From: VRUE01 sp036266075
GTDB taxonomy: Bacteria; Actinomycetota; Thermoleophilia; Solirubrobacterales; 70-9
Direction: 5' to 3'
Assembly (NCBI GenBank): GCA_036266075.1
Contig: DATANV010000038.1
Span: 20,784-84,783, forward strand
DNA: 64,000 nucleotides
The notes under the pieces are model-generated. The model was given only the letters and a program-made list of their open reading frames with translations. It was not told the origin of the DNA and did not search any database. Both the position numbers and the translations under genes were made by a program. Shown in pieces: positions 8,925 to 16,355 of this stretch (positions within the stretch are counted from its first letter, which is position 1; each line of letters starts with the position of its first letter).

Positions 8925-11234
8925 GTGGTTAGCACGGGCCACTACATCCTCAGTGCGGCCCTCCTGGCAGCACTAACCCTCTCCCTGGCCTTCTCGGCCT
9001 ACCGCCTACGCCAGAAGCTCATCCCAGCCTGGCAGGGCCCGCCAGCTCGCCTCGTAGAGGCCGTCCTCGCCGTCGCGCTCCTCATCTGGCTATCCGAGCT
9101 ACTCGGCATCTTCAGCCTCCTCTACGCCGGAACCCTCGTCGCTTCAGCTCTCCTGCTCACCCTGGGTGTGTGGCTGTGGACCAAAAACGCCTCTCGGGGG
9201 GGAAGGGGCGGTTGGGGGGGTTCTCCGCCGCCCGCAGGCTCCGGAAGGCAAGGCTTGAACCCTGAAGGCGCGAAGTCCCTCCACCCGGAGGAGCGCGAAG
9301 GGCAAGGCGAGCCCCCCCAACCGCCCCAAGGACCCCCCGGCCAAGCGCTCACGTCCCGCCTCGACAGCCACGCGCTCATGTCCCTGATCGCGATCGCCGT
9401 CGTCGCCGTGACGTTCGCCCACTGGGGCCTAACCGCCAAAGACGCCCTCAGCCGAGGCATCTTCAACTTCGATTCGCTCTGGTACCACCTGCCGTTCGCG
9501 GCGGACATCGCGCAGACCCACTCGGTAACCGCCTTCCATCACACCGAGACCGTCTACACGCTCTGGTTTTTCCCGCAGAACTCCGAGCTGCTGCACGCGA
9601 CCGGGATCCTGCTGGCGGGGCGGGACACGCTGTCGCTGTTCCTCAACTTCGGCTGGTTGGCGATGGCGTTCCTGGCTGCGTGGTGCATCGGCAGGCCATA
9701 CGGGCGTGGGCCGCTCACCGTCGTGGCTGTGGCCGTCCTGCTGGAGTGCCACACGCTGGTCGTGCGCGAGCCCGGCGCCGCCAAGAACGACCTGATGGCA
9801 GCCGCATTGCTGCTGGCGGCGATCGCGATCCTGGTCAACGCTTGGGCGATGCAGCGGCCGCAGACCTCGATCTCCCTCGGCTGGCCACTCGCAGCAGCCG
9901 GCCTGGCGGCTGGGTTGGCCGTCGGGACCAAGTCGACCGCCGTGGCGATGGCCGTCGCGCTCGCTGTTGCCGTCGTCGTCTTGGCGCCCGCCGGCCGCCG
10001 TCGCGCGGCTGCCGGATGGTGGCTTTTGCCGGCGTTGGCCGGCGGCGGCTACTGGTACCTGCGCAACCTGATCGCCGCCGGCAACCCGCTGCCGCAGATA
10101 GAGGGCATGGGACCGATCTCGCTGCCACATCCCGAGCGCCTTCAGAGCGCCCGGCCCGACTTCAGCATCGTCCACTATGCGACCGACACCGGCGTTTGGC
10201 GCGACTACTTCGCCCCCGGCCTGCATCAGGGCCTTGGTCTGCTCTGGCCGCTGGTCGTCGGGGCGGCGATCGCCGGCGCCCTGCTTGCCGTCCTGCAGAA
10301 CCGCAATCGCCTTTTGCGCTGGCTCGGCGGGGTGACGCTGTTCGGTCTGTTTGCCTATCTGTTCACGCCGTTCAGCGCGGCTGGCGCCGAGGGCGCTCCG
10401 GTCGGCTTCGCGATCAACATCCGTTACGCGATCCCGGCCCTGCTTGCTGGCCTGGCGCTCCTGCCGCCAGCCCTGGCCCTCGCACGCGCCCCCGCCCCGC
10501 CTCCCCCCTCCCGGGGCCTGGGGCAGTGGGGGCTGTTTGGCGCTTTCTTGCTCGTCTGGCTGGTTACGGACCGCCCGGACGCGGTGTTGCGCGATCCCGA
10601 TCGTCTCTTTGCTTGGCTGGTCGTCCTGCTTGCCGTGCTCGTTCCGTTGGGGCTGGTACTGGCGCGCCGCCGAGGTGCTTCGACTGCTCTCGTCGCCGGC
10701 GGCTTCGCTGCGCTCGCGCTGGCGACGATGGCGATCGGTTATCCGGTGCAGCGCGACTACCTGCGCGCGCGTTACCTCAACGACGATCCGGCAACGGCGA
10801 TTCCAGGGATGCACCTCGACTCCGCCTATCGTTGGGCACGGGACGTCCGCGATGCCCGCATCGGTCTCGCCGGCACCAGCGCCGGCTTCCTCGAGTACGG
10901 CTTCTACGGAACCGACCTCTCGAACCGGGTGCGCTACCTCGGCCTCGCCGGACCGCACGGGGCCTTCAACCCGATCCCGACTTGCCGTGGGTTTCGCGCC
11001 GCCCTCGATGCCGCCGACCTCGACTACCTCGTCACCTCGCCCTTCTTGAACTTCATCCACACGGGCGAACCGATTCCTTCGCCGGAGGCAGGCTGGCTGC
11101 GTGGCGAGCCGGCTGTGCGCCCGATCCTGCGCAGCGGCCCGGTGACGGTCTGGCGCGTGCGGGGCCGCCTCAGCTCCAACGCCTGCGGCCCCGCCAACGC
11201 CCCGCTACAGCTAGTCCCGCAGCAACCTCGCTAA
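8925..11234 (+). CDS. Polytopic membrane protein, glycosyltransferase-39-like
   Basis: A 769-residue integral membrane protein with many hydrophobic segments. After the first three there is a soluble linker (residues about 85-145), then FDSLWYHLPFAADIAQTHSVT, which resembles the first loop of PMT/ArnT-type (GT-C) glycosyltransferases where an Asp lies near the lipid-sugar site. AAKNDLMAAALLLAA, a loop with RNLIAAGNPLPQ and a non-membrane C-terminal part follow. It may transfer sugar from a polyprenyl carrier, which is an inference. The GTG start at 8925 has agggag 8 bases upstream. The linker is largely encoded by a 123-nt palindromic segment (9205-9327). The TAA stop opens another palindromic element. 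Confidence 0.65.
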   Translation: MVSTGHYILSAALLAALTLSLAFSAYRLRQKLIPAWQGPPARLVEAVLAVALLIWLSELLGIFSLLYAGTLVASALLLTLGVWLWTKNASRGGRGGWGGSPPPAGSGRQGLNPEGAKSLHPEEREGQGEPPQPPQGPPGQALTSRLDSHALMSLIAIAVVAVTFAHWGLTAKDALSRGIFNFDSLWYHLPFAADIAQTHSVTAFHHTETVYTLWFFPQNSELLHATGILLAGRDTLSLFLNFGWLAMAFLAAWCIGRPYGRGPLTVVAVAVLLECHTLVVREPGAAKNDLMAAALLLAAIAILVNAWAMQRPQTSISLGWPLAAAGLAAGLAVGTKSTAVAMAVALAVAVVVLAPAGRRRAAAGWWLLPALAGGGYWYLRNLIAAGNPLPQIEGMGPISLPHPERLQSARPDFSIVHYATDTGVWRDYFAPGLHQGLGLLWPLVVGAAIAGALLAVLQNRNRLLRWLGGVTLFGLFAYLFTPFSAAGAEGAPVGFAINIRYAIPALLAGLALLPPALALARAPAPPPPSRGLGQWGLFGAFLLVWLVTDRPDAVLRDPDRLFAWLVVLLAVLVPLGLVLARRRGASTALVAGGFAALALATMAIGYPVQRDYLRARYLNDDPATAIPGMHLDSAYRWARDVRDARIGLAGTSAGFLEYGFYGTDLSNRVRYLGLAGPHGAFNPIPTCRGFRAALDAADLDYLVTSPFLNFIHTGEPIPSPEAGWLRGEPAVRPILRSGPVTVWRVRGRLSSNACGPANAPLQLVPQQPR
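9205..9327 (+). repeat. In-frame palindromic element inside the membrane-protein gene
   Basis: Perfect 16-base inverted arms, ggggcggttggggggg (9205-9220) and its complement (9312-9327), enclose 91 bases that contain further weak inverted pairs. The segment is 123 nt, exactly 41 codons, and encodes the low-complexity Gly/Pro linker between membrane segments. Its size and architecture match the three elements at 11232, 11670 and 13314. Confidence 0.55.
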
Positions 11235-11351
11235 GGGCCAATTTCGGTAGGGGTGGAACGTCTTGTACTTTTTCCGCGGTGGGGCTCGGCGGACAGCCGC
11301 CGACTGTCTTCGGAAAAAGTTAAGTGGAACCCCTACCGAAATTGGCCCTAA
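11232..11351 (+). repeat. 120-nt palindromic element beginning with a stop codon
   Basis: Arms of 23 bases (11232-11254 and 11329-11351) are inverted repeats with one mismatch; 21 bases, starting agggccaatttcgg, match perfectly. A second nested pair is actttttccg (11267-11276) with cggaaaaagt, and the centre has cggcgg-acag-ccgccg. The first three bases are the TAA of the preceding gene, and the following gene starts 9 bases downstream. It is richer in A+T than its flanks. A MITE-like insertion or a large cruciform regulatory element are both possible. Confidence 0.65.
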
Positions 11352-11360
11352 CCTGACGCT

Positions 11361-11684
11361 ATGCCCTATCCGCTCGAGAACGCGCTCTTCCAGTGGGAGG
11401 AGGGCTGGCGCTCGCTGCAGGCGATCGAGGAGACCCGCGAGCGGCGCCGCGCGGACCGTGTCGTCGCCGCCGTCCAGGACGAGTTGCGGCGGCGGATCGG
11501 GCCGACCTTCCGCGCGGCGGAGCTGGCCGAGCTGTACGGGAGGGGGACCGACTGGTGCCTGCAGATCGGGCTCGAGGCCGCGTCGCCGCCCATCGCCGAC
11601 CCCCGCTCGCTCGCGGACGCGGCCTTCTGGCTCTACCTACGTGGAGCGACCGACTTCGCCGGCGGCCGGCGACTACCCGTCTGA
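11361..11684 (+). CDS. Small hypothetical protein, helical
   Basis: A 107-residue protein of unknown function that I do not recognise. It begins MPYPLENALFQWEEGWRSLQ and is mostly charged and probably helical (ETRERRRADRVVAAVQDELRRR), with a later LYGRGTDWCLQIGL segment. No signal peptide or membrane segment is visible. The ATG at 11361 follows directly after a palindromic element. The last five codons, including the TGA, lie inside the left arm of the next palindrome (11670-11778), so that element supplies the C-terminus and stop. Confidence 0.6.
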   Translation: MPYPLENALFQWEEGWRSLQAIEETRERRRADRVVAAVQDELRRRIGPTFRAAELAELYGRGTDWCLQIGLEAASPPIADPRSLADAAFWLYLRGATDFAGGRRLPV

Positions 11685-11778
11685 CCGGCGCATAGCTGCC
11701 CCCTCGGTCGCTCGCGTGCAGACGCAGAGCACGCCACGCTCCCTGCGTCCTTGCCCTGCTTGGTCAGACGGGTAGTCG
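11670..11778. repeat. 109-nt palindromic element between convergent genes
   Basis: Perfect 17-base inverted arms, cgactacccgtctgacc (11670-11686) and ggtcagacgggtagtcg (11762-11778), enclose 75 bases with an inner gacgcag/ctgcgtc pair. The left arm contains the stop of the plus-strand gene. The right arm ends one base before the stop of the minus-strand gene, so the element fills the convergent gap exactly. It could act as a bidirectional terminator, though no T-run follows. Confidence 0.65.
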
Positions 11779-12378
11779 TTACTCGTCCGAGTCGCCGGAG
11801 TCGCCGCCCACGGCGCCACTGCCGGCGGGACGAATGACGATCTGCTCGGCCTCGATGCGGACAACGACCTCGCGCTTGCCAGCCCAATGCTCGGCGTAGA
11901 CGGGGTTGTCCTTGACCGCCGGGTCGAGCCAGAGGCCGTAGCCGTCGGTCTCGCCGTGGTCGAAGGTTGCCTCCAGCTCTTTGCGTCGGCCGCGACCGCC
12001 GCGCCTGCCCCGGCGGCGCCTGCGGCGCGGGCGCCCGTCGCCCTCCTCATCGCCGTCTTTGGATTTGGCTTTGGCTCGACGGGGCGGCCGCTCAGCCTCC
12101 TCGTCGCCCTCCGGCTCCTCCTCGGACTCTTCGTCTTCCTCTTCCTCGGCGGTCTCTTCGGCCGTCGCCGCCTCGACCTCCGCCTCGATCTCGTCGCGCA
12201 GGTCGATTTCCGGCGAGCCGCCGTCCTCCTCGTCGGGATTCAGGTCGTGCTGCTTGCGGAATTCACGCAGCTCCGAGGCCGAGACTTCGAGCTGGTGGGC
12301 GATCCAGGCGTCGGTGCGACCCTGCCGCACCCAGGCGCGGATCTGGTTGAGCTGTGGCTTCAGCGAACGTCGTGGCAT
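11779..12378 (-). CDS. Hypothetical protein, HTH-like N-terminus with acidic/basic linker
   Basis: 199 residues in three parts. Residues 1-50 (LNQIRAWVRQGRTDAWIAHQLEVSASELREFRKQHDL) look like a small helix-turn-helix. Residues 55-130 are a low-complexity stretch, first strongly acidic (AEEEEDEESEEEPEGDEE) and then strongly basic (RPRRRRRRGRRGGRGRR). Residues 135-190 form a compact domain (ELEATFDHGETDGYGLWLDP, REVVVRIEAEQIVIRP). DNA or RNA binding is plausible but not shown. It is preceded on the same strand by a small membrane protein gene. Confidence 0.6.
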   Translation of the reverse strand: MPRRSLKPQLNQIRAWVRQGRTDAWIAHQLEVSASELREFRKQHDLNPDEEDGGSPEIDLRDEIEAEVEAATAEETAEEEEDEESEEEPEGDEEAERPPRRAKAKSKDGDEEGDGRPRRRRRRGRRGGRGRRKELEATFDHGETDGYGLWLDPAVKDNPVYAEHWAGKREVVVRIEAEQIVIRPAGSGAVGGDSGDSDE

Positions 12379-12417
12379 CGGCGCGCGAGTCTATTCAACC
12401 CGGACGGTGGTCCGCGC

Positions 12418-12657
12418 CTAGGCCATCAGGAAGGAGAGCGCCTCGAACATCGAGACGACCACGACGACCACGGTCGCCGTCAGACAGACGGCGAGCACGC
12501 TGAAGCGCACCTTGCCTTGCTGCTCGTTGCGAGTCATGCGGCGCGCCCGCGAGCGGTTCGCGGCGCGGCGACGCAGCTGCTCGCGGCGGCGGCGCTCCAA
12601 GGTCGTCTCCTGCTCGAAGGCAACCTCGAACTGGGAGATGCTCTGTCGCATTCTCAT
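12418..12657 (-). CDS. Small single-pass membrane protein
   Basis: 79 residues: a polar N-terminal half rich in Arg (ERRRREQLRRRAANRSRARR) and one C-terminal hydrophobic segment (FSVLAVCLTATVVVVVVSMF). Basic residues precede the segment, so the N-terminus should face the cytosol. I do not recognise the family. The start is the ATG complementary to 12655-12657; a second in-frame ATG two codons on is equally possible. No strong ribosome-binding site is visible. A tetraloop hairpin sits 8 bases upstream. Confidence 0.5.
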   Translation of the reverse strand: MRMRQSISQFEVAFEQETTLERRRREQLRRRAANRSRARRMTRNEQQGKVRFSVLAVCLTATVVVVVVSMFEALSFLMA

Positions 12658-12664
12658 AGAGATG

Positions 12665-12680
12665 CGGCCCCGAAGGGCCG
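12665..12680 (-). terminator. UUCG-tetraloop hairpin
   Basis: On the minus strand this reads cggccc-ttcg-gggccg, a 6-bp stem capped by the very stable C(UUCG)G loop. It lies 90 bases after the nuclease gene stop and just ahead of the small membrane protein start. It may end or attenuate transcription; no T-run follows. Confidence 0.45.
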
Positions 12681-12770
12681 TGGCCGGCACCGTACCAAAG
12701 CCGCACAAGGCGTTGTAGGGCTGAAAGCGTGACGATGCTCACGTGCTCTTTCGGCGAGGGGGGCCAAAGG

Positions 12771-13271
12771 TCAGGGAGCGCAGGCACCCCAGAGGCCGCG
12801 GCCGGCAAGCGCCGCGCGGCGCTGCAGACGGCCGAAGAGGGGTGCGTAGCGGTCGTTTGGCGGGATCGTCAGCGCGCGCGCCAAGCCGTGCCGCGCCAGG
12901 ATCGGGTTGTAGAAGCGGCGGCCCAGGTAGAGGTACGCGAGCAGGCGGCCGTAGGCGTCGCGGCGCTCGACCCCGAAGACGAGCCGCACGGTGCGGCCTT
13001 CAAGCTGGCGGTGCGTGAAGTCCGAGGCCCGCGGGCCGAAGCACTGCACGGGCGTGCCCGGCTTGACCGTCTCCGGCGTATCGATTCCAATCAGCCGCAC
13101 GTTCTCCCGCTTCCCGTCCAGCGCAACTTCGACCGTGTCGCCGTCGACGACCCGCACGACCTGCGCTACCGCTCTGCTCGGCCCTTCTGCCTCCCGTCCC
13201 TCCCAGGGCCGAAGCACGACCAGCGCGACACCCACCAGCAAGATCGCGCTCCCGAGCCACTGTCGACGCAT
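12771..13271 (-). CDS. Membrane-anchored thermonuclease (SNase-like)
   Basis: A staphylococcal-nuclease-fold enzyme, expected to cleave DNA and RNA outside the membrane with Ca2+. Residues 1-21 form a hydrophobic N-terminal segment (LGSAILLVGVALVVLRPW). The nuclease core starts at RVVDGDTVEVALDG with the metal-binding Asp, continues VRLIGIDTPETV (catalytic Arg and Glu) and ERRDAYGRLLAYLYLG (second catalytic Arg), and ends ARHGLARAL. All catalytic residues of the family appear to be present. 166 residues is the normal length. The gene runs divergently to nothing obvious and is followed by a hairpin. Confidence 0.9.
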   Translation of the reverse strand: MRRQWLGSAILLVGVALVVLRPWEGREAEGPSRAVAQVVRVVDGDTVEVALDGKRENVRLIGIDTPETVKPGTPVQCFGPRASDFTHRQLEGRTVRLVFGVERRDAYGRLLAYLYLGRRFYNPILARHGLARALTIPPNDRYAPLFGRLQRRAALAGRGLWGACAP

Positions 13272-13313
13272 GATGCATCAAGTATGTGACGGGCAATTCT
13301 CTCCCCCCACGCA

Positions 13314-13433
13314 AGGCGCCCTAGACCCAAGCAGGTCGGAAGATGCAGGGGGGGTCGGTGAGGGGAGCGCACTTATGTGCGTGACCCGATTGACCGACCG
13401 AAGACCCCGAGATGCGCCGGTTATAGGGCGCCT
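13314..13433. repeat. 120-nt nested palindrome carrying the aldolase stop codon
   Basis: Outer arms aggcgcccta (13314-13323) and tagggcgcct (13424-13433) are perfect inverted repeats. Inside are a second pair, ggtcggt with accgacc, and a central hairpin cgcac-ttat-gtgcg. The right arm overlaps the minus-strand TAG of the aldolase gene (13432-13434). Size and architecture match the elements at 11232 and 11670 although the sequence differs. Confidence 0.55.
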
Positions 13434-14352
13434 AAGGGACGCGTCGGATATTCGCCAACAACGTCTCTTTGATCTGGGCGATGATCTCCAACGCGTCGTT
13501 CCACTCGCGCTGCCAGACGTTGCGGCCAAAGATGACGCCGCTGCCGCCCGCCTCCATGATCTCGCGCGTGTGATTGAGGACGGTCTCGTCGTCGACCTTG
13601 GAGCCCCCCGAGAGGACGACCAGCGCGCGGCCCGCCGACTCGACACAGTGGCGGATCGCCTCGGCCTCGTCGGCTTCCATCTCGTTGTAAGGCGCGGGCG
13701 CGTCCTTGTCCTTGTCCGAGTCGATCTTCGGCATGTTGAGCTTGACGACGTCGGCGCCCATCTCCATCGCCATCCGCGCCGCGTAGTCGATCGCGTAGAA
13801 GGAACCGGGGCCGCCCTTGGCCTCGATCGCTTCGCCGCGCGGGTAGGACCAGACGATCAGCGGCATGCCGAAGCGGTCGCAGTCCTCGCGCACCTGGCGC
13901 AGCTGGGCGAGGTCCTCGTCCTGGCGCGGCGAGCCGACGTAGAGCGTGTAGCCGACAGCGTCGGCGCCAAGCCGCACCGCGTCCTCGACGCTGGCGTTGC
14001 AGCTCGAGAAGGCGTGCGCGGAGGAGGGGATGTCGGTCTTGCCGTTGACCTTGAGGATCAGCGGCACCTGGCCGGCGTAGTCCGGGTAGTACTTGCTGGC
14101 CATGCCGATCTGGCAGGCGAGCGCCGAGTAGCCGGCCTCCGCCGCGAGCCGGAACTGGTAGTCCGGGTCCTTGGACGCCGGGTTGGGGAAGAAGTCGCGC
14201 GGGCCGTGCTCGATCCCCTGGTCGATCGGCAGCAGCATCAGCGTTCCGTGGCCGGGCCCGAACTCGAACAGCAGGCGGCGCAACCGGGTTCGTTTGCCGG
14301 GCGCAAGCTCGGCCAGAAGCGATTTCTGCTCGGTCAGGCTCTTCAACTCCAC
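13432..14352 (-). CDS. Fructose-bisphosphate aldolase, class I (DhnA/FbaB type)
   Basis: A TIM-barrel Schiff-base aldolase of the archaeal/bacterial DhnA type, cleaving fructose-1,6-bisphosphate in glycolysis or running in reverse. LLPIDQGIEHGP near the N-terminus is the family's hallmark first strand, followed by PLILKVNGKT, ADAVGYTLYVGS, PLIVWSYPRG and ADVVKLNMPK, whose Lys is the likely Schiff-base residue. The phosphate site is ALVVLSGGSK and GVIFGRNVWQ. I placed the start at a GTG (14350-14352) because a perfect gaggagg lies 8 bases upstream. An ATG 22 codons earlier lacks such support. 306 residues fits the family. Confidence 0.92.
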   Translation of the reverse strand: MELKSLTEQKSLLAELAPGKRTRLRRLLFEFGPGHGTLMLLPIDQGIEHGPRDFFPNPASKDPDYQFRLAAEAGYSALACQIGMASKYYPDYAGQVPLILKVNGKTDIPSSAHAFSSCNASVEDAVRLGADAVGYTLYVGSPRQDEDLAQLRQVREDCDRFGMPLIVWSYPRGEAIEAKGGPGSFYAIDYAARMAMEMGADVVKLNMPKIDSDKDKDAPAPYNEMEADEAEAIRHCVESAGRALVVLSGGSKVDDETVLNHTREIMEAGGSGVIFGRNVWQREWNDALEIIAQIKETLLANIRRVP

Positions 14353-14360
14353 AGCTGATT

Positions 14361-14367
14361 CCTCCTC
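14361..14367 (-). promoter_or_regulatory. Ribosome-binding site of the aldolase gene
   Basis: GAGGAGG on the minus strand, 8 bases from the GTG at 14352. It decides the start codon of the aldolase gene. Confidence 0.75.
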
Positions 14368-14467
14368 GAAGACGGGTTCAACGGCAGTATGCCACCGCGC
14401 CACCCGCACGGCGCCCAAAGGGCCGCCCGGCCGACGCTCTGGCGGAGGGAGTTATCCTCGAAACACC

Positions 14468-15232
14468 ATGAGCGAGACTGAGCTCAGCGTCATCTGCAAG
14501 AACTGCGGCTCCGAGGTCAGTCCCTACGTCACCGAGTGTCCCTATTGCGGCGCCAGGCTGCGCAAGCGCGCGCCGCAGCTCGAACGGCGTGGAGACGGGC
14601 TCGAGGCCAAGCCTCGCCGCCGGCCGGCAAGCCGTCTCTTCCGGGTCCGCCTCCCGCGACGTGCCGTGGCCCACCGTCCCTACGCGACCCTGGCCGCGAT
14701 CCTCGCCCCGGCGCTGCTGCTGATCGTCCAGCAGGCAAGCGGCGAGTCGCTCGCCTCTCTCGGTGCCTTGACTATCCCGTTCGAGGGGGAGTGGTGGCGC
14801 TACCTGACGGCCCCCTTCGTCTACGCCGACGTCGGCTACCTCTTCGTGGTGGCGATCGGGCTGGCGATCTTCTGCTCGGCGCTCGAGCGCCGGCTAGGCA
14901 GCGCCGCGACCGCTGTTCTGCTGATCGCCTGTGGCTCGCTGGGCATGCTGGCGGCGGGCGGCATCTCCAACGCGCAGGGGCACGTCGAGACGATCGCCGG
15001 CGGCAACGGTGTCGCCCTGGGCGTGCTCGCCGCCTGGTTCGCGATTCGCCGCGCCGAGACTCACGAGGCGATCGACCAGGAGTACGACCCGATCGGCGTC
15101 GCGGTGGCCGCCGCGGTCCTCCTTGCGTTGCCGATCTTTGAGTCGACGGCCGACGTCTTCGCCGGCCTCGCCGGGGCCGCGGTAGGTGGCCTCGCCGGCC
15201 TCGCCGCGGCGGCGCTGCGCAGCCCGGAATAG
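14468..15232 (+). CDS. Rhomboid-like membrane protein with N-terminal zinc ribbon, probably inactive
   Basis: 254 residues. The N-terminus has a four-cysteine ribbon, CKNCGSEVSPYVTECPYCGARL. Then follow about six hydrophobic segments, with EGEWWRYLTAPFVYADVGYLF resembling the rhomboid L1 WR motif. The position expected for the catalytic GxSG reads GGNGVALGVLAAW, so the serine is replaced, and no obvious catalytic His is seen in the last segment (HEAIDQEYDP is in a loop). It therefore looks like a pseudoprotease. The start is ATG 14468; a longer open frame upstream overlaps the aldolase promoter region and has no family features. Confidence 0.7.
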   Translation: MSETELSVICKNCGSEVSPYVTECPYCGARLRKRAPQLERRGDGLEAKPRRRPASRLFRVRLPRRAVAHRPYATLAAILAPALLLIVQQASGESLASLGALTIPFEGEWWRYLTAPFVYADVGYLFVVAIGLAIFCSALERRLGSAATAVLLIACGSLGMLAAGGISNAQGHVETIAGGNGVALGVLAAWFAIRRAETHEAIDQEYDPIGVAVAAAVLLALPIFESTADVFAGLAGAAVGGLAGLAAAALRSPE

Positions 15233-15241
15233 GCTCGCCGA

Positions 15242-15571
15242 ATGCTTTCCGACGATGAACGGCTCGCCGCCGCGATCGAGCGTCTCGCCGAGGTGGGCCG
15301 CTTCAGCGAGGCCGAGGCCATCGTCGCCCAGGCGGCGCCGCAGCTGCAGCAGCTGCTCGCCGCGGCCCTTGCCGAGGGTGGCTGGTTCGGCGAGACGCAT
15401 GAGGCCGAGATGCTCAGGGCCGCGACTATCCCCGATCCCGAGGAGCGGCTGGCCGCCGTCCGTACGCTGCTTGCCGAGGAGGCAAGGATGGGGATGATGG
15501 TTGGTGTGGCCGTCGGCTGGGCACTGAAGGAAGAGCTGGAAAGCGAACGACCAGCAGGAGGAGAGAGCTGA
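15242..15571 (+). CDS. Small helical hypothetical protein
   Basis: 109 residues, unrecognised. It is predicted almost entirely helical (DERLAAAIERLAEVGRFSEAEAIVAQAAPQLQQLL) with a mildly hydrophobic MGMMVGVAVGWAL stretch near the C-terminus that is too short for a membrane span. It starts 9 bases after the rhomboid-like gene and ends two bases before the next gene, so the three are probably co-transcribed. Confidence 0.6.
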   Translation: MLSDDERLAAAIERLAEVGRFSEAEAIVAQAAPQLQQLLAAALAEGGWFGETHEAEMLRAATIPDPEERLAAVRTLLAEEARMGMMVGVAVGWALKEELESERPAGGES

Positions 15572-15573
15572 CG

Positions 15574-16287
15574 ATGGAGATCAAGTTCCACGGACAATCG
15601 TGCTTCGAGCTGAGCGAGGGCGGGACGACGGTGCTCGTCGACCCCTTCCTGAAGCCGAACAACCCGGTCGCAGTCCACACCGGCGAGGAAGTCGAGCCGA
15701 CCCACATCGCGATCTCCCACGGCCACGCCGACCACGTCGCCGATGCGGTCGCCGTCGCCAAGCGGACCGGCGCCCACTGCGTGGCCATCGTCGAGCTGGC
15801 CAAGTGGCTGGAAGGCCAGGGCGTGGAGGAGGTCAGCGACCCCAACTTCGGCGGTACGGTCGAGTTCGACTGGGGCTACATCTCGCTCGTCCCCGCCTGG
15901 CACACCAACACCATCCCCGGCTCCGCCGAGAGCCCGTTCAGCGCCGAGCACGGGATCGCAATCGGCCCGGCCGCGGGTCTGGTGATCAAAATCGGCGAGA
16001 CGACCGTCTACCACGCCGGTGACACCTGCCTGTTCAGCGATATGAAGCTGATCGCCGAACGGAGCGACATCGACGTGGCGCTGCTGCCGATCGGCGGCCA
16101 CTACACGATGGATCGCCGCGACGCGGTCGTCGCCGTCGAATTCGTCGGCGCGCCAACGGTGATCCCGATGCACTACGACACCTTCCCGGCGATCGAGACC
16201 GACGCCGCGGCCTTCAAGTCCGAGGTCGAGGAGAAGACCTCGTCTTCGGTTGTGCTGCTGAAGCCGGGGGAGACCCACTCGCCCTAA
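15574..16287 (+). CDS. UPF0173-type metal-dependent hydrolase (metallo-beta-lactamase fold)
   Basis: 237 residues with the metallo-beta-lactamase metal motif ISHGHADHVADA (HxHxDH), a second histidine in VPAWHTNTIPGS, the Asp ligand in VYHAGDTCLFSDM and a late histidine in VIPMHYDTFP. This is the full set for the UPF0173 (YtkL-like) family, whose substrate is unknown. The start is MEIKFHGQSCFEL at 15574, preceded by an aggaggagagag ribosome-binding site. A small hairpin follows the stop. Confidence 0.88.
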   Translation: MEIKFHGQSCFELSEGGTTVLVDPFLKPNNPVAVHTGEEVEPTHIAISHGHADHVADAVAVAKRTGAHCVAIVELAKWLEGQGVEEVSDPNFGGTVEFDWGYISLVPAWHTNTIPGSAESPFSAEHGIAIGPAAGLVIKIGETTVYHAGDTCLFSDMKLIAERSDIDVALLPIGGHYTMDRRDAVVAVEFVGAPTVIPMHYDTFPAIETDAAAFKSEVEEKTSSSVVLLKPGETHSP

Positions 16288-16289
16288 AA

Positions 16290-16305
16290 CTGGCTGGGTA
16301 GCCAG
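16290..16305 (+). terminator. Small hairpin after the hydrolase gene
   Basis: ctggct-gggt-agccag, a 6-bp stem with a 4-base loop three bases after the stop codon. No T-run follows, so it is a weak or factor-dependent terminator candidate. Confidence 0.4.
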
Positions 16306-16355
16306 GGCGCTGCTAGTCTCGGCCTTCCACATCAGGCGACCGGAGGAGAGAGCAG

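Noticed and set aside
14171..14467. Long N-terminal extension of the rhomboid-like protein
   Set aside because: It overlaps the aldolase gene on the other strand and lacks protein-like composition; the zinc ribbon begins right after the ATG at 14468.
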